A stretch of 64,000 nt of DNA, from the NCBI GenBank assembly GCA_965153355.1, contig OZ231128.1:23188001-23252000 (forward strand). Direction: 5' to 3'. The notes under the pieces are model-generated. The model did no database searches. It was not told the DNA's origin and saw nothing but the letters and a program-made list of their open reading frames with translations. The first letter of the stretch is position 1, and each line of letters starts with the position of its first letter. The translations under genes and the position numbers were made by a program. Positions 1 through 45,346 of this stretch are shown here, in pieces. The DNA is from Flaccisagitta enflata (taxonomy: Eukaryota; Chaetognatha; Sagittoidea; Aphragmophora).

Positions 1-52
1 TGGCCCCTGCCCACCCACACGCGACTACAGTAGCCGTGTATCCGGCCTTGTT
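1..52 (+). repeat. Hairpin-family element, GGCCTTGTT end (partial)
   Basis: CCCCTGCCCACCCACACGCG through GTGTATCCGGCCTTGTT; the rest lies left of the window. Confidence 0.75.
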
Positions 53-285
53 ATCTTAGTGTATACACTGTATATCTCTTGAACAGTTTCTTGATGTCAG
101 TTTGTCCCAGATATGTCGTCGTTTAAACTCCTAGGCGGATAACTGCACTGATTTTGGTGCGGGATCTTGGTCCTTTTCACAATGAATGGTAAGCTAGATA
201 TACAGCATCTTGTTCACTAATCAACAGCGCGATCCTTTAGCCTAAAAGCTGCGCCATCTCTTTTGTTGACTTAAGACGGGATCCT

Positions 286-286
<1 letters not shown>

Positions 287-360
<74 letters not shown>
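287..360 (+). repeat. (CT)n microsatellite
   Basis: Pure dinucleotide run. Nothing gene-like is visible in 561-1020 downstream. Confidence 0.95.
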
Positions 361-366
<6 letters not shown>

Positions 367-393
367 TCTCAAATCAAACTAGCATCAATTATG

Positions 394-555
394 AACAAGG
401 CTGGATTCACGCCAAGACAGTCGCGGACGGTTGGGCAGGGGCCGTGACGCAAAAAACGCTTGTAATTAAAAAATGTTATGGAGGGATGAATGGACAGACT
501 GACGGACGTACGGACCGACAAGGCAAAGTTGAGAGTTGCGTGTCCGCGCTTAAAA
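394..555 (-). repeat. Hairpin-family element
   Basis: Runs AACAAGGCTGG ... gacggacc tract ... GTGTCCGCGCTTAAAA. Diverged hairpin. Confidence 0.75.
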
Positions 556-1027
556 ATGAATGTCAACATTTGTAAGAGTTTTATCCGGTTGTTTCCATGG
601 CATTCTGCACCATGATTTTTTTCGTAAACAAATCTCCCCTATGCGTTTTATGGAAACTATGATTAGAAAAGTCTGCCAAAAAAAAAACGAATAAGAGCGC
701 GAAGAAAGCTTACCGTAAGTACCATCCATAATATTTTTCCATTTATTCTTCTGTTTAAAAATTGAACGCTTGACCTAATCATTCGTGAAAATGTAGGGTA
801 ATACCTCAATTCTAAGCTCTTGCAGTGAAACGATCTCTTGCTCATGTCTGCAACAAACTTGTTTACCATTTGAGTCAATTCCCCTATTAAACTGCTCCAC
901 CACTTTTTTTTGGTTGATCTGACACTCCACCGAACTGTTACTATATCCACTACAAATACCACGCGACCCCCCCCCATTCTGAGTCAATTCCAATTCAGTC
1001 ATCGGCTATTGATAGTTACTTGTAGGG

Positions 1028-1107
<80 letters not shown>
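1028..1107 (+). repeat. (TTG)n microsatellite
   Basis: Pure run. A second one lies at 1645-1702. Confidence 0.95.
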
Positions 1108-1108
<1 letters not shown>

Positions 1109-1109
1109 T

Positions 1110-1500
1110 CCATACATCCGTCCGTCCATCCATACGTCCGTCCGTCCCCCCTTACCCCCCCCCAGCATCTCCAGCCTCAAATTCCCATTGAATGACATGG
1201 AAAACGGATAAAATGACAACTTCTCATTGAATAACATGGAAAATTTATGAAAAATGGAAAAAAAAATGAAATCACCCCTGTGTCCGTCCATCCATACGTC
1301 CGTCCGTCCCCCCTTTGCCCCCCTCCCCCCAAGCATCTCCAGCCTCAAATTCCCATTGAATAACATGGAAAACGGATAAAATGACAACTTCTCATTGAAT
1401 AACATGGAAAATTTATGAAAAATGAAAAAAAAAATGAAATCACCCCTGTGTCCTACAGGACATCGGCCCTTTGGGGCCGCTGCCCTGCTCCCACTCCACT
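1110..1500 (+). repeat. Tandem pair of a ~167-bp unit ending in the ACAGGAC family
   Basis: CCATCCATACGTCCGTCCG through AATGAAATCACCCCTGTGTC occurs twice, at about 1128 and 1290. The second copy continues into CCTACAGGAC and TTTGGGGCCGCTGCCCTGC. Confidence 0.75.
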
Positions 1501-1645
1501 TATTCAGCTTTCACTCTAAAATAAAATGAACGACATTTATTGTACAAGAACAAAGCAAGAACAAAGCAAGCATGGCATCGGGTACCGCTGACCATGTGCG
1601 ATCCTTGGATGACTTGTTATTGTTTTTGTTTTTATTGTTATTTTT

Positions 1646-1702
<57 letters not shown>

Positions 1703-2029
1703 GATCTACCTATTGTAATACCAGTAACCACTGCCACGATATAGATGATGATAAAATTGATGATAATGCAAACTCGATTCATCGACTCCCTTGTTTATTC
1801 ATCGATGACGATGATACCTTCACTCTTTGTATATCATGTTCTTTGTATATCTAGTTCGGTGCCAATCTGGAATAGGGTATAAACAAGGCCGGATACAAAT
1901 TGTTATGTAATGCTGTAATGTTGTGATGTTGTAATGTTGTAATGTTTGGTGTATAACGCTGACAAACATGATTGTTTTTTTCTTACCGTTATCAATTGTA
2001 AATGATTTTGTCTTTGTCCGTCTTTCTCA

Positions 2030-2619
<590 letters not shown>

Positions 2620-3206
2620 TTCCTCTCACTCTCTCTCTTCTTTATTTTTTAGTCGGTTGGTTTGTCGGTTGGTCCGTCAGTCACATTTGATTTTTTTCAT
2701 GATTTTATTACTTTGACCTCCCTGAGGGAAACTGCACTGGGATGAGGTACTGTTTCATGTTACTATGGAACCACTGAATCAGGGATTTGTGCAGGATTTT
2801 TTTTTCTTTTTTTGTAAAAATCAAAAATGATGTCCCAGCATGCGCATTTTCCTCTGCATGACAGCGAAAAAATGCGATGAAAAGAGCAGCTTAGGGATAG
2901 GAGGAAAAAACGGTGAAAAACCGAAAATCCAAATCACTGAATCAGTGAAAATTGGCGTTCACTCCACCGTTTTTTTGGCGGTGAATCACCGATCCCCCAA
3001 CCTTAGTGGGCAGAGGCTCACTACTCCCCTCCCCCTTCCCTCAACACATATATTCAATATGCTTATTTTCACAGTTGTTTCATGAGTGGACCATAAAAGG
3101 GATGAACAGACTGATGAACAATCTCAGAGTCGCGTTTAAGATTAAGATTTTAAGATTAACATTTTAAATCAAACAAGCGTGCCTTGAAATCAAGATTTTC
3201 CTTTTT

Positions 3207-3382
3207 TAGGTTGTGGATATGCGACTCTACACCTTGCCGTGTTGGTTGGTAGGTTGGTAGGTAGGTTGGTTGGTGTGTCAGTCCATCCATCCATCTATCA
3301 CATTTTTGAATTCCTACCTGTTTTCGCACCTCTGCTCCTGCCTAACCGCCCACAAAAGGATTTCCGTGTATCCAGCCTTGTT
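3207..3382 (+). repeat. Hairpin-family element
   Basis: GCGACTCTACACC, GTTGGTTGGTAGG tract, CTGCTCCTGCC, then GTGTATCCAGCCTTGTTT. The hairpin is degraded. Confidence 0.7.
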
Positions 3383-3819
3383 TACTTGTGGAAACACAAT
3401 TCTATAAGAAGCTTTGTCCGTCAGTCCATTGGTCCATTATTCAATCAGTCCATCTTGCTCAAGATAAAAACGCAAAAGACGCGCATTTCTGATAAAGTGA
3501 TAATGCAAATATTATTGTGTGGGTGTGTGTGACGGGGTTGGTAGTGTGGTGAGGCTCTGGGTTGGATGCTTCTGCAACAATATTGTGTTCCGCGTCACTT
3601 GTTTTAAATTGATGGAGTAAACTGTCAGATGCTCCAAAATCATTGAGTTCCATTCATCTTGCACTGACTGCAACTTTCGATTCACACACAATATTAAACC
3701 ATTTTCAAGTTCATGAAATAGGAATGTCCCTATAACTCAACATTTTGAGTCTCTGTTTAACTCGAATTCTGCGCAAATCATTTTTATCTTTGATAAATTG
3801 GTTAATAGTGCTGAGGGCA

Positions 3820-3934
<115 letters not shown>

Positions 3935-3993
3935 CTCTCTTCTCTCCCTCAAATCCTTTGATTCAACTAATTATTTCTCGCCCCTGCCCATTG

Positions 3994-13311
<9,318 letters not shown>

Positions 13312-13331
13312 GTGATACGGCCGAAGTTTGT

Positions 13332-13670
<339 letters not shown>

Positions 13671-14169
13671 ATAGCTATTGCAAAGTTGGACTGGAAGTTC
13701 TGATATCAACTAAATCCTAGATAATTGAAGAGAGGGAAAGAAAAAAAATTCAAGATTGTAACTGCTGATATGCGATATCGCACCTCAGCTGCATCAGCTT
13801 TAACCAGGTTTTTTTTTTTACCGGACCTCAGCACTCCCCCCATATGGAGATGTCGTGAGATTAGAGAGGCGCCGATAAACAAACCGTTAATTGGATCGTC
13901 CACTGTGTTTTCATCTTTTTTTCAATTGGATGTTAAATTGGTTTCAATCAAACTGATTTACTTTCTCATATGACACCAATTATTTCTTCCGCGTTTGAGT
14001 CGCGTCTGTCCGTCTATCGGTCTATTATATTCGTAACGCTCGAGTTCGAAAGACTGAAAAGTGGGCAGTGTGCACTGTGCAGCCTCCTTGTTTTGTTTTG
14101 TTTTGTTTTACAGTGATAGGCAGATATACGGAATCAGATATACAGGCAAATAGACAGAATCAGACAAAA

Positions 14170-14520
14170 ATATTGACAAAGACAGACAGACAGACGGACG
14201 GACGGACGGACGGACGGGCGGACGGACGGATGGACGGACGGACAGACGGACGGACGGACGGACGGACAGACAGACAGGCAAACAGATAAACGAACGAACA
14301 CACAAACACACAAACAAACAAACAAACAAACAAACAAACAAACAATCAAACAAACAAACAAACAAACAAACAAACAAACAAACAAACAGTCAAACAAACA
14401 AACAAACAAACAAACAAACAAACAAACAAACAAACAAAAAAACAAACAAACAAACAAACAAACAAACAAACAAACAAACAAACAAACAAACAAACAAACA
14501 AACAAACAAATAAACAAACG
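14170..14520 (+). repeat. (GACG)n/(GACA)n then (AAAC)n microsatellites
   Basis: Compound tetranucleotide arrays in the spacer between astacin copies. Nothing gene-like in 13680-14160. Confidence 0.95.
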
Positions 14521-14879
14521 ACATTGACTGACCACTACGTATCAGCTAGTAAGAGAAAATCTGTTCTCCTTAACCTCATTCTTTCTTTCTTTTACGCGTC
14601 TTTGCAAAGTGTAACACCGTCTTTCAGACGAGATAGCCCCAGTCTTTTTCGGTTTTGTTTATAGTTCCCAGTGGATTCATGCATGAGGCTCATTGAGACG
14701 ATACTGACGCCACGACACTGCATCCATGCACCAACGAGACTTCTTTGCTCATCAATGTACACACAACGGAGTACCTTACTGATCATGTAAGAAGGTCTGA
14801 CCTCTGTCTCAAAGTTATCAAAAAAGAAAATCTTGAAGTTTTGCCATTAACAAGTCCATGGTCAGCGGTAACCGATGCC

Positions 14880-15265
14880 CTGCTTGGAATTATTAGCTGA
14901 AGAAGGGGAGTGAGAGCAGGGCAGCGGCCCCAAAGGTCCGATGTCCTCAAGGACACAGGGGTGAATTTCCACATGTCCTAAGCGGGCATAAATGAGGCCT
15001 TAGTAGCAATTTTCCATGATATCAAACGGGAATTTTGTTGTTTTTTTTTTTGTTTTTTTTGTCATTCAATGGGAATGTTTCATTTTTCTTAGTTTTTATT
15101 AATTTTCCATTTATTCAATTTTCCATTTATTCAATGGGTAGTTTGCATTTTGTCAACTCCCATGTTATTCGTTGGGAATTTGAGGCTTAAAAAGCTTCAG
15201 GGGGGGGACGTAATGTCACATGTTCGTAATGGTTCAACCCTGTGTCCTACAGGACCCCGGCCTCT
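14880..15265. repeat. ACAGGAC-family element
   Basis: GCAGGGCAGCGGCCCCAAAG, GTCCTCAAGGACACAGGG at the left; CCCTGTGTCCTACAGGACC at the right. The middle carries TTCAATGGGAATG words like those at 1180-1390. Confidence 0.65.
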
Positions 15266-15269
15266 CGTT

Positions 15270-17730
15270 GACCCAGTACAAATTTGATCTTTTATATAAT
15301 GGCAGTCTCAAACTTCATGTTACTAAGTTCACTAGAGGTATAATTGTCCTGTTTTAAGGTTAAGTCTTGCACCTTCAAATTGTAAGGGAGCTGTTTGTGC
15401 GGCGTAACTACGTCAGTTTTCAATTTCACCCATAGACGCAATTGCCATGTTTTTTACAGAAAATGATTTGATACACTCTCAATGTTTTTTTTGTTTTTTT
15501 TTTTTGTCGCTGCAAATCTGTAAAAGTGTAAGAGATAGCGCAAAATCGTCCTGGAACTCATTCCATTGCAATACATAGCTCTAGAATCCTCCGCCTCGGC
15601 GACCATAACTCATCAGGCAATTACCGAGTCGATTAATATGCGCGTTGTATGGGGTGATTATAACCACACATCCAATATTCCATCCATAGCTCTTTTCAAA
15701 AAGTCAGACGTAATCCTTGATTCCACGCTGCTCGAAACAATTCTCATTTCCGCCCACTCATTCAACCCGTATATCTTCTCCTTCTCTGACTATACCGCTC
15801 CTTCTTCATCCCTCCATTTGCACCCCACCCCTCTTAAACCTCTACCACCTCCGCCCCTCCTACAGCCTATTTACTTTAAACACCCTCCCTCACAATGGAC
15901 ATTGGACAAGGCGTCCAGGTCCAGGCTTGTGTCACGGATCACTGCGTCAACTTGTCTGCAGTAGTTAACCCATTTCAGCAAAAAAGGAGGGCCTCATGAC
16001 ATAAAGTAAATCTCACGTGGGTGGGCAGTGGCAGCGGCAAATTGGACAAACCAATTCATTGACGAAAATACTTAAGGCAAATGACGAGGAACGGCAAGTG
16101 GGCAGGGTTAGAATTAGCCATTTCTTTAATGATTCATATTCAGCAAAACTATACATAATTGTATAGCTGATGAAGTAACAATTATGAATCCTTAGAAGAA
16201 TTTTCTTAACTGAGCTCATTTTTCATGCAAATAAGCTTAATTATACACACTTTTTACACAAATCTTTACAAAAATAAGCTTATTGTAGTAATGAAATCAA
16301 GAAAAGAATATTTTTCTCTAAATTATGTTTAAGCGCAATAGTTTGAGGATATTTCCCAAAAAAAAAATCGAAATTTCATGAATTTTCAGAAAATCTCTAT
16401 AAGCACCATTTTAGGTTGGTTGGGCAGTGCAGTAGAACTTTTTACCGCCAAGCTCTTTTCAATATCAGTAATGTAGATACTCTTCAAGAACTTCCATGCA
16501 AAATTTCAGCCAAATCGGATAATTCATTCAAAAAATATGCAACTTTTTCATTTTTTCATCTGGTAGGTTGGTTGGGCTGGTTGGGCTAGTTGGTCTCATC
16601 TTCAGAATACCAATTTTTTTTCATGATTTCTCTTTGCGATACCTGATTTCCCGCAAAAAATCATGTGTGTAGCTCAAAGGGTTCTAGAGTTATAGACATT
16701 TCTGTAAATTTGACAATGTTTTTTTTTCTTCAAAACTGCAAAATCTTTTAAAGTCTGCTAAGAAGAGAAGAATTAGCGATGGACTGTCCGTGGAGCGTAT
16801 CAATTCTGTTCATGCCATCGAGGGACCAGCAAATAAAATTTCATTGCGACCAAACGCTTTGAGATTTCAATTATCAGGTAGAATCAAAGTTTCTCGCTCT
16901 CTTTCACATGGTGTGGTCAGATTTTATGTAAATTGTGTCACTTTGACACCATAGTGGCATATCTAAAGCGTTAGGTAAGCGTTAGGAACAAGTTTGGGGG
17001 TGTGCGCGAATTGATACGCTCCAAGAAAAATAATATTTCTCCGCTTAGGATCAACCCAATAACGTGAAAATGGAGGGGGAAGTCCTTCAAGTAGTTGTCC
17101 ATGGAATGGCAAAAGAAAAAATGCTTAATGTTGAAAAAAAGTGAGGTTAAAAAAAATAAATATCATAATATTCAGGGTCGAGAGAAAAAAAGCAAAAAAA
17201 AATGAGGGGTGGTAAATTTGAATTGTATACCATTTTTTAGTAACTTATTGTGTGTGTAATGAGTTGAATTTTTTTGAGTACCTTGTGGGATTGATACTGC
17301 TTGATGAAAACTCATAATAGCATATGATAAGACATTTTTTTATTGGTTTTGCTTGCTTTTTTCCACTGGAGACAGAATGGAGACATGCCAAAAATAGCCC
17401 TTTGATCAAATTTTTGGACCCCCAAGGAGAAGGGAGGGTCACAAAAAATGGTTTGGAATTGTGCAGTGGGTAGTTATGAATGTATTTGAACCATCCAATC
17501 CGTCTACAATGATGTATCTGAAGCTTGGGCTAACGTAGATTGGTAGAAAGCCGGGCTTTCCAGCATGCTGTGGAACCGTGACATTCGCCATAACGCAATA
17601 TCTGCACGTCCGAAAGTCGTAATTGTCGTAAAAAGTCGTAATGAACATCCTACGAAGATGACTCATATTTTGTCCTATCACTTATGATTCATCAGCAATG
17701 ATACATGAAGCCCTTATCTCTTTCGCATTA
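15270..17730. other. Unannotated spacer
   Basis: AT-rich. A 132-codon frame at 15566-15964 (+) and an 80-codon frame at 17439-17681 (-) match nothing I recognise. GGAGCGTATCAATT at 16792 is inverted at 17012. A (CT)n run is at 17733-17796. Confidence 0.4.
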
Positions 17731-17796
<66 letters not shown>

Positions 17797-18077
17797 GTTC
17801 CTTCCTTTCTTCACATCAGCATCAACTCCCACCATAAACCTGGCAGGTTCCTTTGCTTTAACCGCTTTACCTAGTACCTACACAGCCTCACGCAGCACTT
17901 CTTTTTCCTTGCAGTTCCCTTGTTAAAATTCTCATGGGATGTCATCGGGCCACACGTTGTTATCCTCGTTCCACCCTCACTTCCGTTCTTATTTTTTCGT
18001 CGTCTGCTTTCTTTCTTTTTTTAAACTTAGCATATTTTTCCTTCCTCAGCTTTTTTTTTTCAACTCAAATCTTCCTT

Positions 18078-18136
18078 AGTCGCGCACTAGCGACTCTATA
18101 CGATGCTTTGTCCGTCGGTCGGTCGGTCGGTCCAAA
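18078..18136 (+). repeat. Hairpin-family element, hairpin end only
   Basis: AGTCGCGCACTAGCGACT, CTCTATACGATGC, TTTGTCCGTCGG tract; no GGCCTTGTT end nearby. Confidence 0.65.
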
Positions 18137-18655
18137 ACGCAAAACTAGGGAAGTGTGAAAACGCGCAATGGCGTTTCCGCGCGTGTGTGTGGGAAGGGGA
18201 AGGGGGTGGAATGGAGTTGTGCGCCCCTCCCCACCCCTCCGCGACGATCTTGTAACCCCGCGTTACCACGTTTTAAAACGAGTTTTCTCTTCAGGAATTC
18301 AAGAGGTACGAACGAATCGCGATGTTTGAGGATGAAAAATAATCTTGTTCACAATTTTTTTCCCTTCCATGCGGAATTTTTTTTTCTTTGTTGAATGTTT
18401 TCTTCTTTTCCCTTTCTTTTTTTATTCATTGGCGAAAATAGAATTTAAGCCGTTCCATCACTTTTTTTTCCTCCTTTTCTTACCATTTTTACTTTTTGGC
18501 ACAAACAAAGTATACAGTTGAGAGACGCGCGATAAAAAGAAATTCCATATCCAAACAACAAACAACAACAGAGACCATCCTATTTTTCTCTTCGAATTTT
18601 CTTTTCTGCACGTGTTGACAATCGGAACAAACAAGTCTCCTCGTAGAATTTTTTT

Positions 18656-19201
18656 AGTCGTGTGCACGCAACTCTACACCCCGCTTTGTCCGTTGGTTGG
18701 TCAGTCGGTTGGTCGGTCGGTTGGTCGGTCACATATTTCTTTTTTTATTTGTTTTATTCCTACTAACTGATTTTTAGTCAATTAGGTCATTTTTAGTCAA
18801 ATAAGATCATTTGAAGTCATTTTAGGTCATTTTAAGTCAATTAGCGCCATTTGAGTCATTTTTTATATTTTAATTTTTTGAGTGATTTTAGGTCACTGTA
18901 GGTCAATTCAGATCAGTTAAAGTAAATTTACGTCATTCTTAGTCAATTTAAGTCATTCAAAGTCATTTTGAGTCAATTTAAGTCAATTTAAGTCATTTTA
19001 ATCACTCAAGTCCTTTTAGTTGTTTTAGGTCAGTTTATGTCAATTTAGTCATAGTAAGTCAATTTTTGACATTCTTGATAATTTCAAGTCGTCTTAAGTC
19101 AATAAACTTCAATGGATCCATTGCAGTCATTTAAGTTATGTGGTTATGTGATTAAAGAATTATGTAAGTCTCGCACGCGACTTATAGGTGTTGGCCTTGT
19201 T
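18656..19201 (+). repeat. Hairpin-family element with AGTCATTTTA-type minisatellite core
   Basis: Hairpin AGTCGTGTGCACGCAACT, CTCTACACCCCGC, GTTGGTCGG tract, then about 400 bp of imperfect AGTCATTTTA/AGTCAATTTA units, ending CGCACGCGACTTATAGGTG and TTGGCCTTGTT. Same layout as 58491-58841. Confidence 0.8.
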
Positions 19202-19601
19202 CTTTTACCCACTGAAATTGGAAAAATCAGACCAAAACTTTGCAATGCCATTTTTATCTGTAACTTTCTCTTGTTCTTGATTTTTGAATAACATATTAAT
19301 GAGAAATATGTTGGAAACTTTGGATGGTATTCTTATCTGCAACTTTCTTCGGTATTTTTAAAAATGTCATACATTGGAAATCAGTCTTTTACACAGAAAA
19401 TTCCATCACTTCACTACTATCAGGGCATTTCTAGTTATTTAGATCTGGATATCAGATACCCGGGTTAGCACCACAGCTGTTTATACTGAAACGCCGGTCT
19501 GATGCAACATTTCGTCATCTCCTTTTGTTTTGAGATAATGCGACTCCTTCCACAAATCAAAGCGATGACGCAATGTTTCGAGATTGTTTTCTTACAGCGT
19601 C

Positions 19602-19797
19602 TTTCAATTGTTCCGCGCTGGTGTGGCCGCCCAACTGCCTTTGACGTCGCTGTGACCTCACCTCTCAGTCCATCGGCCCTTCCAGGCGCTTCGAAGGAAA
19701 CTGGTGCAGCTATCAATTCCATGAAGTCGTCGAAGATGAACAAACATTTTCGCGCTTGCCAGGCCAATGGTGTCAACAATATGAACGCCTGTTAAAC
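19602..19797 (+). pseudogene. Retroelement restriction-like endonuclease fragment
   Basis: The frame reads RPTAFDVAVTSPLSPSALPG, then ASKETGAAINSMKSSKMNKH and FRACQANG, ending in a stop. The AFDVxVTSPL ... A ... K ... H ... C ... G pattern is one I associate with the C-terminal endonuclease region of invertebrate retroelement ORFs. Short and isolated, so a relic. Confidence 0.5.
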
Positions 19798-19871
19798 GAT
19801 TCGCGCAGGTCGAATGAGGAGAGCGAACAAATGGAACCAACGCAACAAACGGGACCCACGGAACTCATAGA

Positions 19872-19925
19872 ACCGACAGACAGACGGACAGAGTAAGTTG
19901 TAGAGTCGCGTGCACGCGACTAAAA
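19872..19925 (-). repeat. Hairpin-family element, hairpin end only
   Basis: GACAGACGGACAGAG, GTTGTAGAG, then AGTCGCGTGCACGCGACT and AAAA. Confidence 0.7.
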
Positions 19926-19964
19926 CACTTTTTTGACCACCCATTATATAATCAGTTGCGTGAT

Positions 19965-20330
19965 AGGTTGGATAGAGCTGGGGATAGGTCGGATAGGTCT
20001 GGTGATAGGTCGGATGTGTCTTGAGATAGGTCATATAGAGCTGGGGATAGGTCTGATAAAGCTGGAGATAGGTCTGATAGAGCTGGTGATAGGTCTGATA
20101 GAGCTGGAGATAGGTCTGATAGAGCTCGGGAAAGGTCTGATAGAGCTCGGGATAGGCTTGATAGAGCTCGGGATAAGTCTAATAGAGCTAGTAGGAATGG
20201 TCTGATGGAGCTAGGGATAGGTCTGATGGAGCTAGGGATTGCTAATGGTTGATAATGTCTGGCGGGATAGGTCTGATAGAGCTAGGAATGGTCTGATGGA
20301 GCTAGGGATAGGTCTGATGGAGCTAGATAT
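19965..20330 (+). repeat. 21-bp minisatellite (GATAGGTCTGATAGAGCTGG-type)
   Basis: About 15 imperfect units. It directly abuts the foldback element at 20333 and starts 40 bp after a hairpin-family end at 19925. Confidence 0.85.
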
Positions 20331-20332
20331 GT

Positions 20333-20870
20333 TGTAGATGCCTGCTTTAGACTTGAGATAACGGGGCAAGCATTGCAGAAAGACAAGGAGGCAGGGAGCC
20401 GAGTTTGGATTATAGACTAATCAAAGGGATGATAATTCTCATGATAGCTGAAGGCCATGGAAACACACCCATTAGCTACAGTGACACATTTTGAGAGATT
20501 TGCAGAACCATTGCTTTGTGTCAGGCTTTACATAATCCTTCACAGGGAGTGTTTTGTAAGAATGTCGCTCGTTTGGCCGTTGCTAGGGAGCGTATCCATG
20601 TGTGACAACCCCTAGCAACCGCTAAACGAGCGACATTCTTACAGAACATACTGTGGGAAAGTTGTAGCAATTTTTATTTTAAGCAATGTTCCCTAAAAAT
20701 CTCTCAAAATATTGATACTTTAGTGGGAATACATGGAAATGTGTTTCCATGGCAACCAGCTATCATGGGCCACATCCCGTTATTAGTCTATGTTTCAAAT
20801 ATCACTCCCTGGCTTTATTTGTTTTCCTACGATACTTGCCCCCGTTATCTCAAGTCTAGACGAGATCTAC
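20333..20870. mobile_element. Foldback (long inverted repeat) element
   Basis: The left arm (GACTTGAGATAACGGGG near 20350) and right arm (CCCGTTATCTCAAGTC near 20845) pair throughout, meeting in a central hairpin around GAATGTCGCTCGTTT at 20560-20630. The core is homologous to that of 46886-47490. Confidence 0.75.
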
Positions 20871-20895
20871 TGTATGAATCAATAACGCTCGGCGC

Positions 20896-20926
20896 ACCGT
20901 CTTGGCCCGTGTATCCGGCCTTGTTT
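20896..20926 (+). repeat. Hairpin-family element, terminal fragment
   Basis: CCCGTGTATCCGGCCTTGTT only. Confidence 0.55.
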
Positions 20927-21379
20927 CTTAAGCATCAGAGATTGAGAAGGAAGTATTTCAAATGTTTCATTTCATCATTCATGTAAATGTTGTTACGTGT
21001 TGGATTTAAGGCTTTGAATCGCTCGATAGCCATGCACTGCTTTCTGACAGAAGATTTGGGACAAGAATGATATCACTCCGGGTTTTTCTGCATTTTTGTG
21101 TGGGTTTAGGTATACAAATCAAGAACTATTCAGTGGAAAATCATCCCCAGAGCGCATTTTGAAAAAAAGTCCAAAATTTAAAATTTTTTGCTTCATTATA
21201 CATGAATAACTTTGCAGGTTGGTCTGACTAATTTTTTGACAGCATATTGTCAATCCTGATCTTATTCCCTCAATTATCTGTACTGATTCGACTCTCGCCA
21301 AAAGAAAGAGTAGTGATTGCATCTTTCCTTCTTTCTGTCTCCCTCTGTCTCTTCGTATCTCTCTCTGTCGCTACACGTC

Positions 21380-21590
<211 letters not shown>

Positions 21591-21599
21591 AACACCCAG

Positions 21600-31180
<9,581 letters not shown>

Positions 31181-31222
31181 CAAGAACTACTCTGCTGATT
31201 AAGGCGGCAGTCATAACGAAAC

Positions 31223-31258
31223 GCAAGGCCAGATACGCGGCTACTCCAGTCGGGCAGT
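31223..31258 (-). repeat. Hairpin-family element, terminal fragment
   Basis: GCAAGGCCAGATACGCGGCT followed by CCAGTCGGGCAG. Confidence 0.5.
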
Positions 31259-31259
31259 A

Positions 31260-32940
<1,681 letters not shown>

Positions 32941-32949
32941 TCTCTCTCC

Positions 32950-33520
32950 TCCTGTCCCCTTCTCTCATGTAACACGGGGTTGCAATATTGTTGCGGACAG
33001 GTGAACAGAGGCATGCAACCCCCATCCACACTCCAACCCCAACCCCCACACACAAGCATCTCAACTGCTTGTTTTTTTTCACTTTACCACTTGGACAGAT
33101 GGACTAACAGACCGATGGATGGACTGATGGACAAAGCCTCTCATAGAGTCCAGAGTTGAAATGAGAGGGAGACTGTGCTGCCAGGATGCACAATCATCCC
33201 CTGGGACAATTCAAACGTCAAAGTTCAAATAAACTTCAACTAATTCGATTCCTTGTTTTTGGGAAAAATGCGAAATAATTAAAAAGAATTTAAAAAAGCA
33301 TTGCTCCCAAATTATTGATTGTACAGAATTCTGCTTGGCGTCAACTCAAAGAGGAGACTTAGCTCTTTCTTAGCTATCAATTTCATGCGTAGTCTCATTC
33401 TGCCCCCGAAAAGCAGCAACTTTCCTAAACTCCTCAAAAAATAAAGGAAAATCTGTTTTTCTCTGCAGGTTTCAAAAAGACCAAAGGGACTTCGTATCTT
33501 CGACATGTTTTCCAAATTAT
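32950..33520 (+). repeat. Interspersed repeat (copy with 42796-43330)
   Basis: Shared order: ACACGGGGTTGCAATATTGT-type start, CACACACAAGCATCT, GACAAAGCCTCTCATAGAGT, CTGCCAGGATGCA, GTACAGAATTCTGCTTGG, CTTAGCTCTTTCTTAGCTAT, GACCAAAGGGACTTCGT. Confidence 0.75.
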
Positions 33521-33684
33521 GATAATCATGAAAGATAGGGGGTTAGTTTTGCCCCGACAATCTAACTAATCGAGTGATGGTGATAAAACGATATCGACAT
33601 CGTCGCCCGCGAAAAATCGGAACGAATCTCAGATATGCAAGGGTGTTTATTATGAAACTGGAATCAATATGTTGTAACAGAGTA

Positions 33685-34096
33685 CTACGCGAATTAAAAA
33701 AAAAAGACGCACTTTTGAATGGTTGATTGCGTCATTGAAAATTGAAAAAAATAACTAAAATTTTAAACCATCTCAAAGCCCTTGAAAAACTCTTTTATTT
33801 GGCGCCAATCTGGTATCTCTATCTTTTTTTGTTTGGAAATGGCATTAGTTTGAATAGAAATGTTGCCAAATTTATTTTTGCAGTCCCTTTGAAAAAGATG
33901 CAATTCAGCAAAATAGTGTCTCACTTTAAAGAGCTCTAGCTCCTAAACCGTTAAAGATACAATTCTAGGATTGATCTAGAATGAAAGATAATTTGAAAAT
34001 CTTCAAAATCACTCTCTCTGTAAAATTTTTTTGATACTTTTTAAGTCAGTTTTATCAGCAAATAAAAAGGTGCGTCTTTTTTTTCAATTCGCGTAG
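33685..34096. mobile_element. 412-bp MITE with TA target site, just downstream of Ddl-like gene
   Basis: Inverted termini CTACGCGAATT followed by an A-run and GACGCAC, flanked by TA on both sides. No ORF. Its edge lies 170 bp beyond the Ddl-like stop codon. Confidence 0.75.
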
Positions 34097-34266
34097 TATA
34101 TGCAATTATTGGACAAAAAATGAGATGAGATCTAATGACGACTAGATGCGGATGGTGATTGATAATTGAATGTGAAACAATGTAACAATTGACAAGTGCG
34201 AGTGTAATATACGATAAAATATCACAGATGAGATCTAATAACATTCGGGAAATCGATCATTGTGCA

Positions 34267-45052
<10,786 letters not shown>

Positions 45053-45346
45053 CTTTCTTTTCTCCAATGTCAGCGAGATAAAACGTTTCAGTATTGGGTA
45101 TTGGCCGCAAATAGGCACTCCTAGTTTCACAGGTTTCACTTAACGCTTTATATATTGACAGAGTCCAGCCTGAAAATTCCAAATTATGAAACAGTGGTCA
45201 TGATACTTTCATTCCGGATACGGACCTTGGAAGAGAGAAAAATCGGCTTTGAGCCTTGAGCTGATTATTTTTTTTTCACGGAGGGGAAAATGTTGGCAGC
45301 ACTGTTCACCCAAAGGTCCCTTGCCCAACGAATTACATACAGTTTT

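Noticed and set aside
15566-15964. 132-codon frame, Pro-rich toward its end.
   Set aside because: No recognisable domain, low-complexity second half, and no splice context that extends it. Not called a gene.
19965-20330. Regular spaced repeats considered as a CRISPR array.
   Set aside because: Units are contiguous 21-mers with no unique spacers, in eukaryotic DNA with no cas genes.
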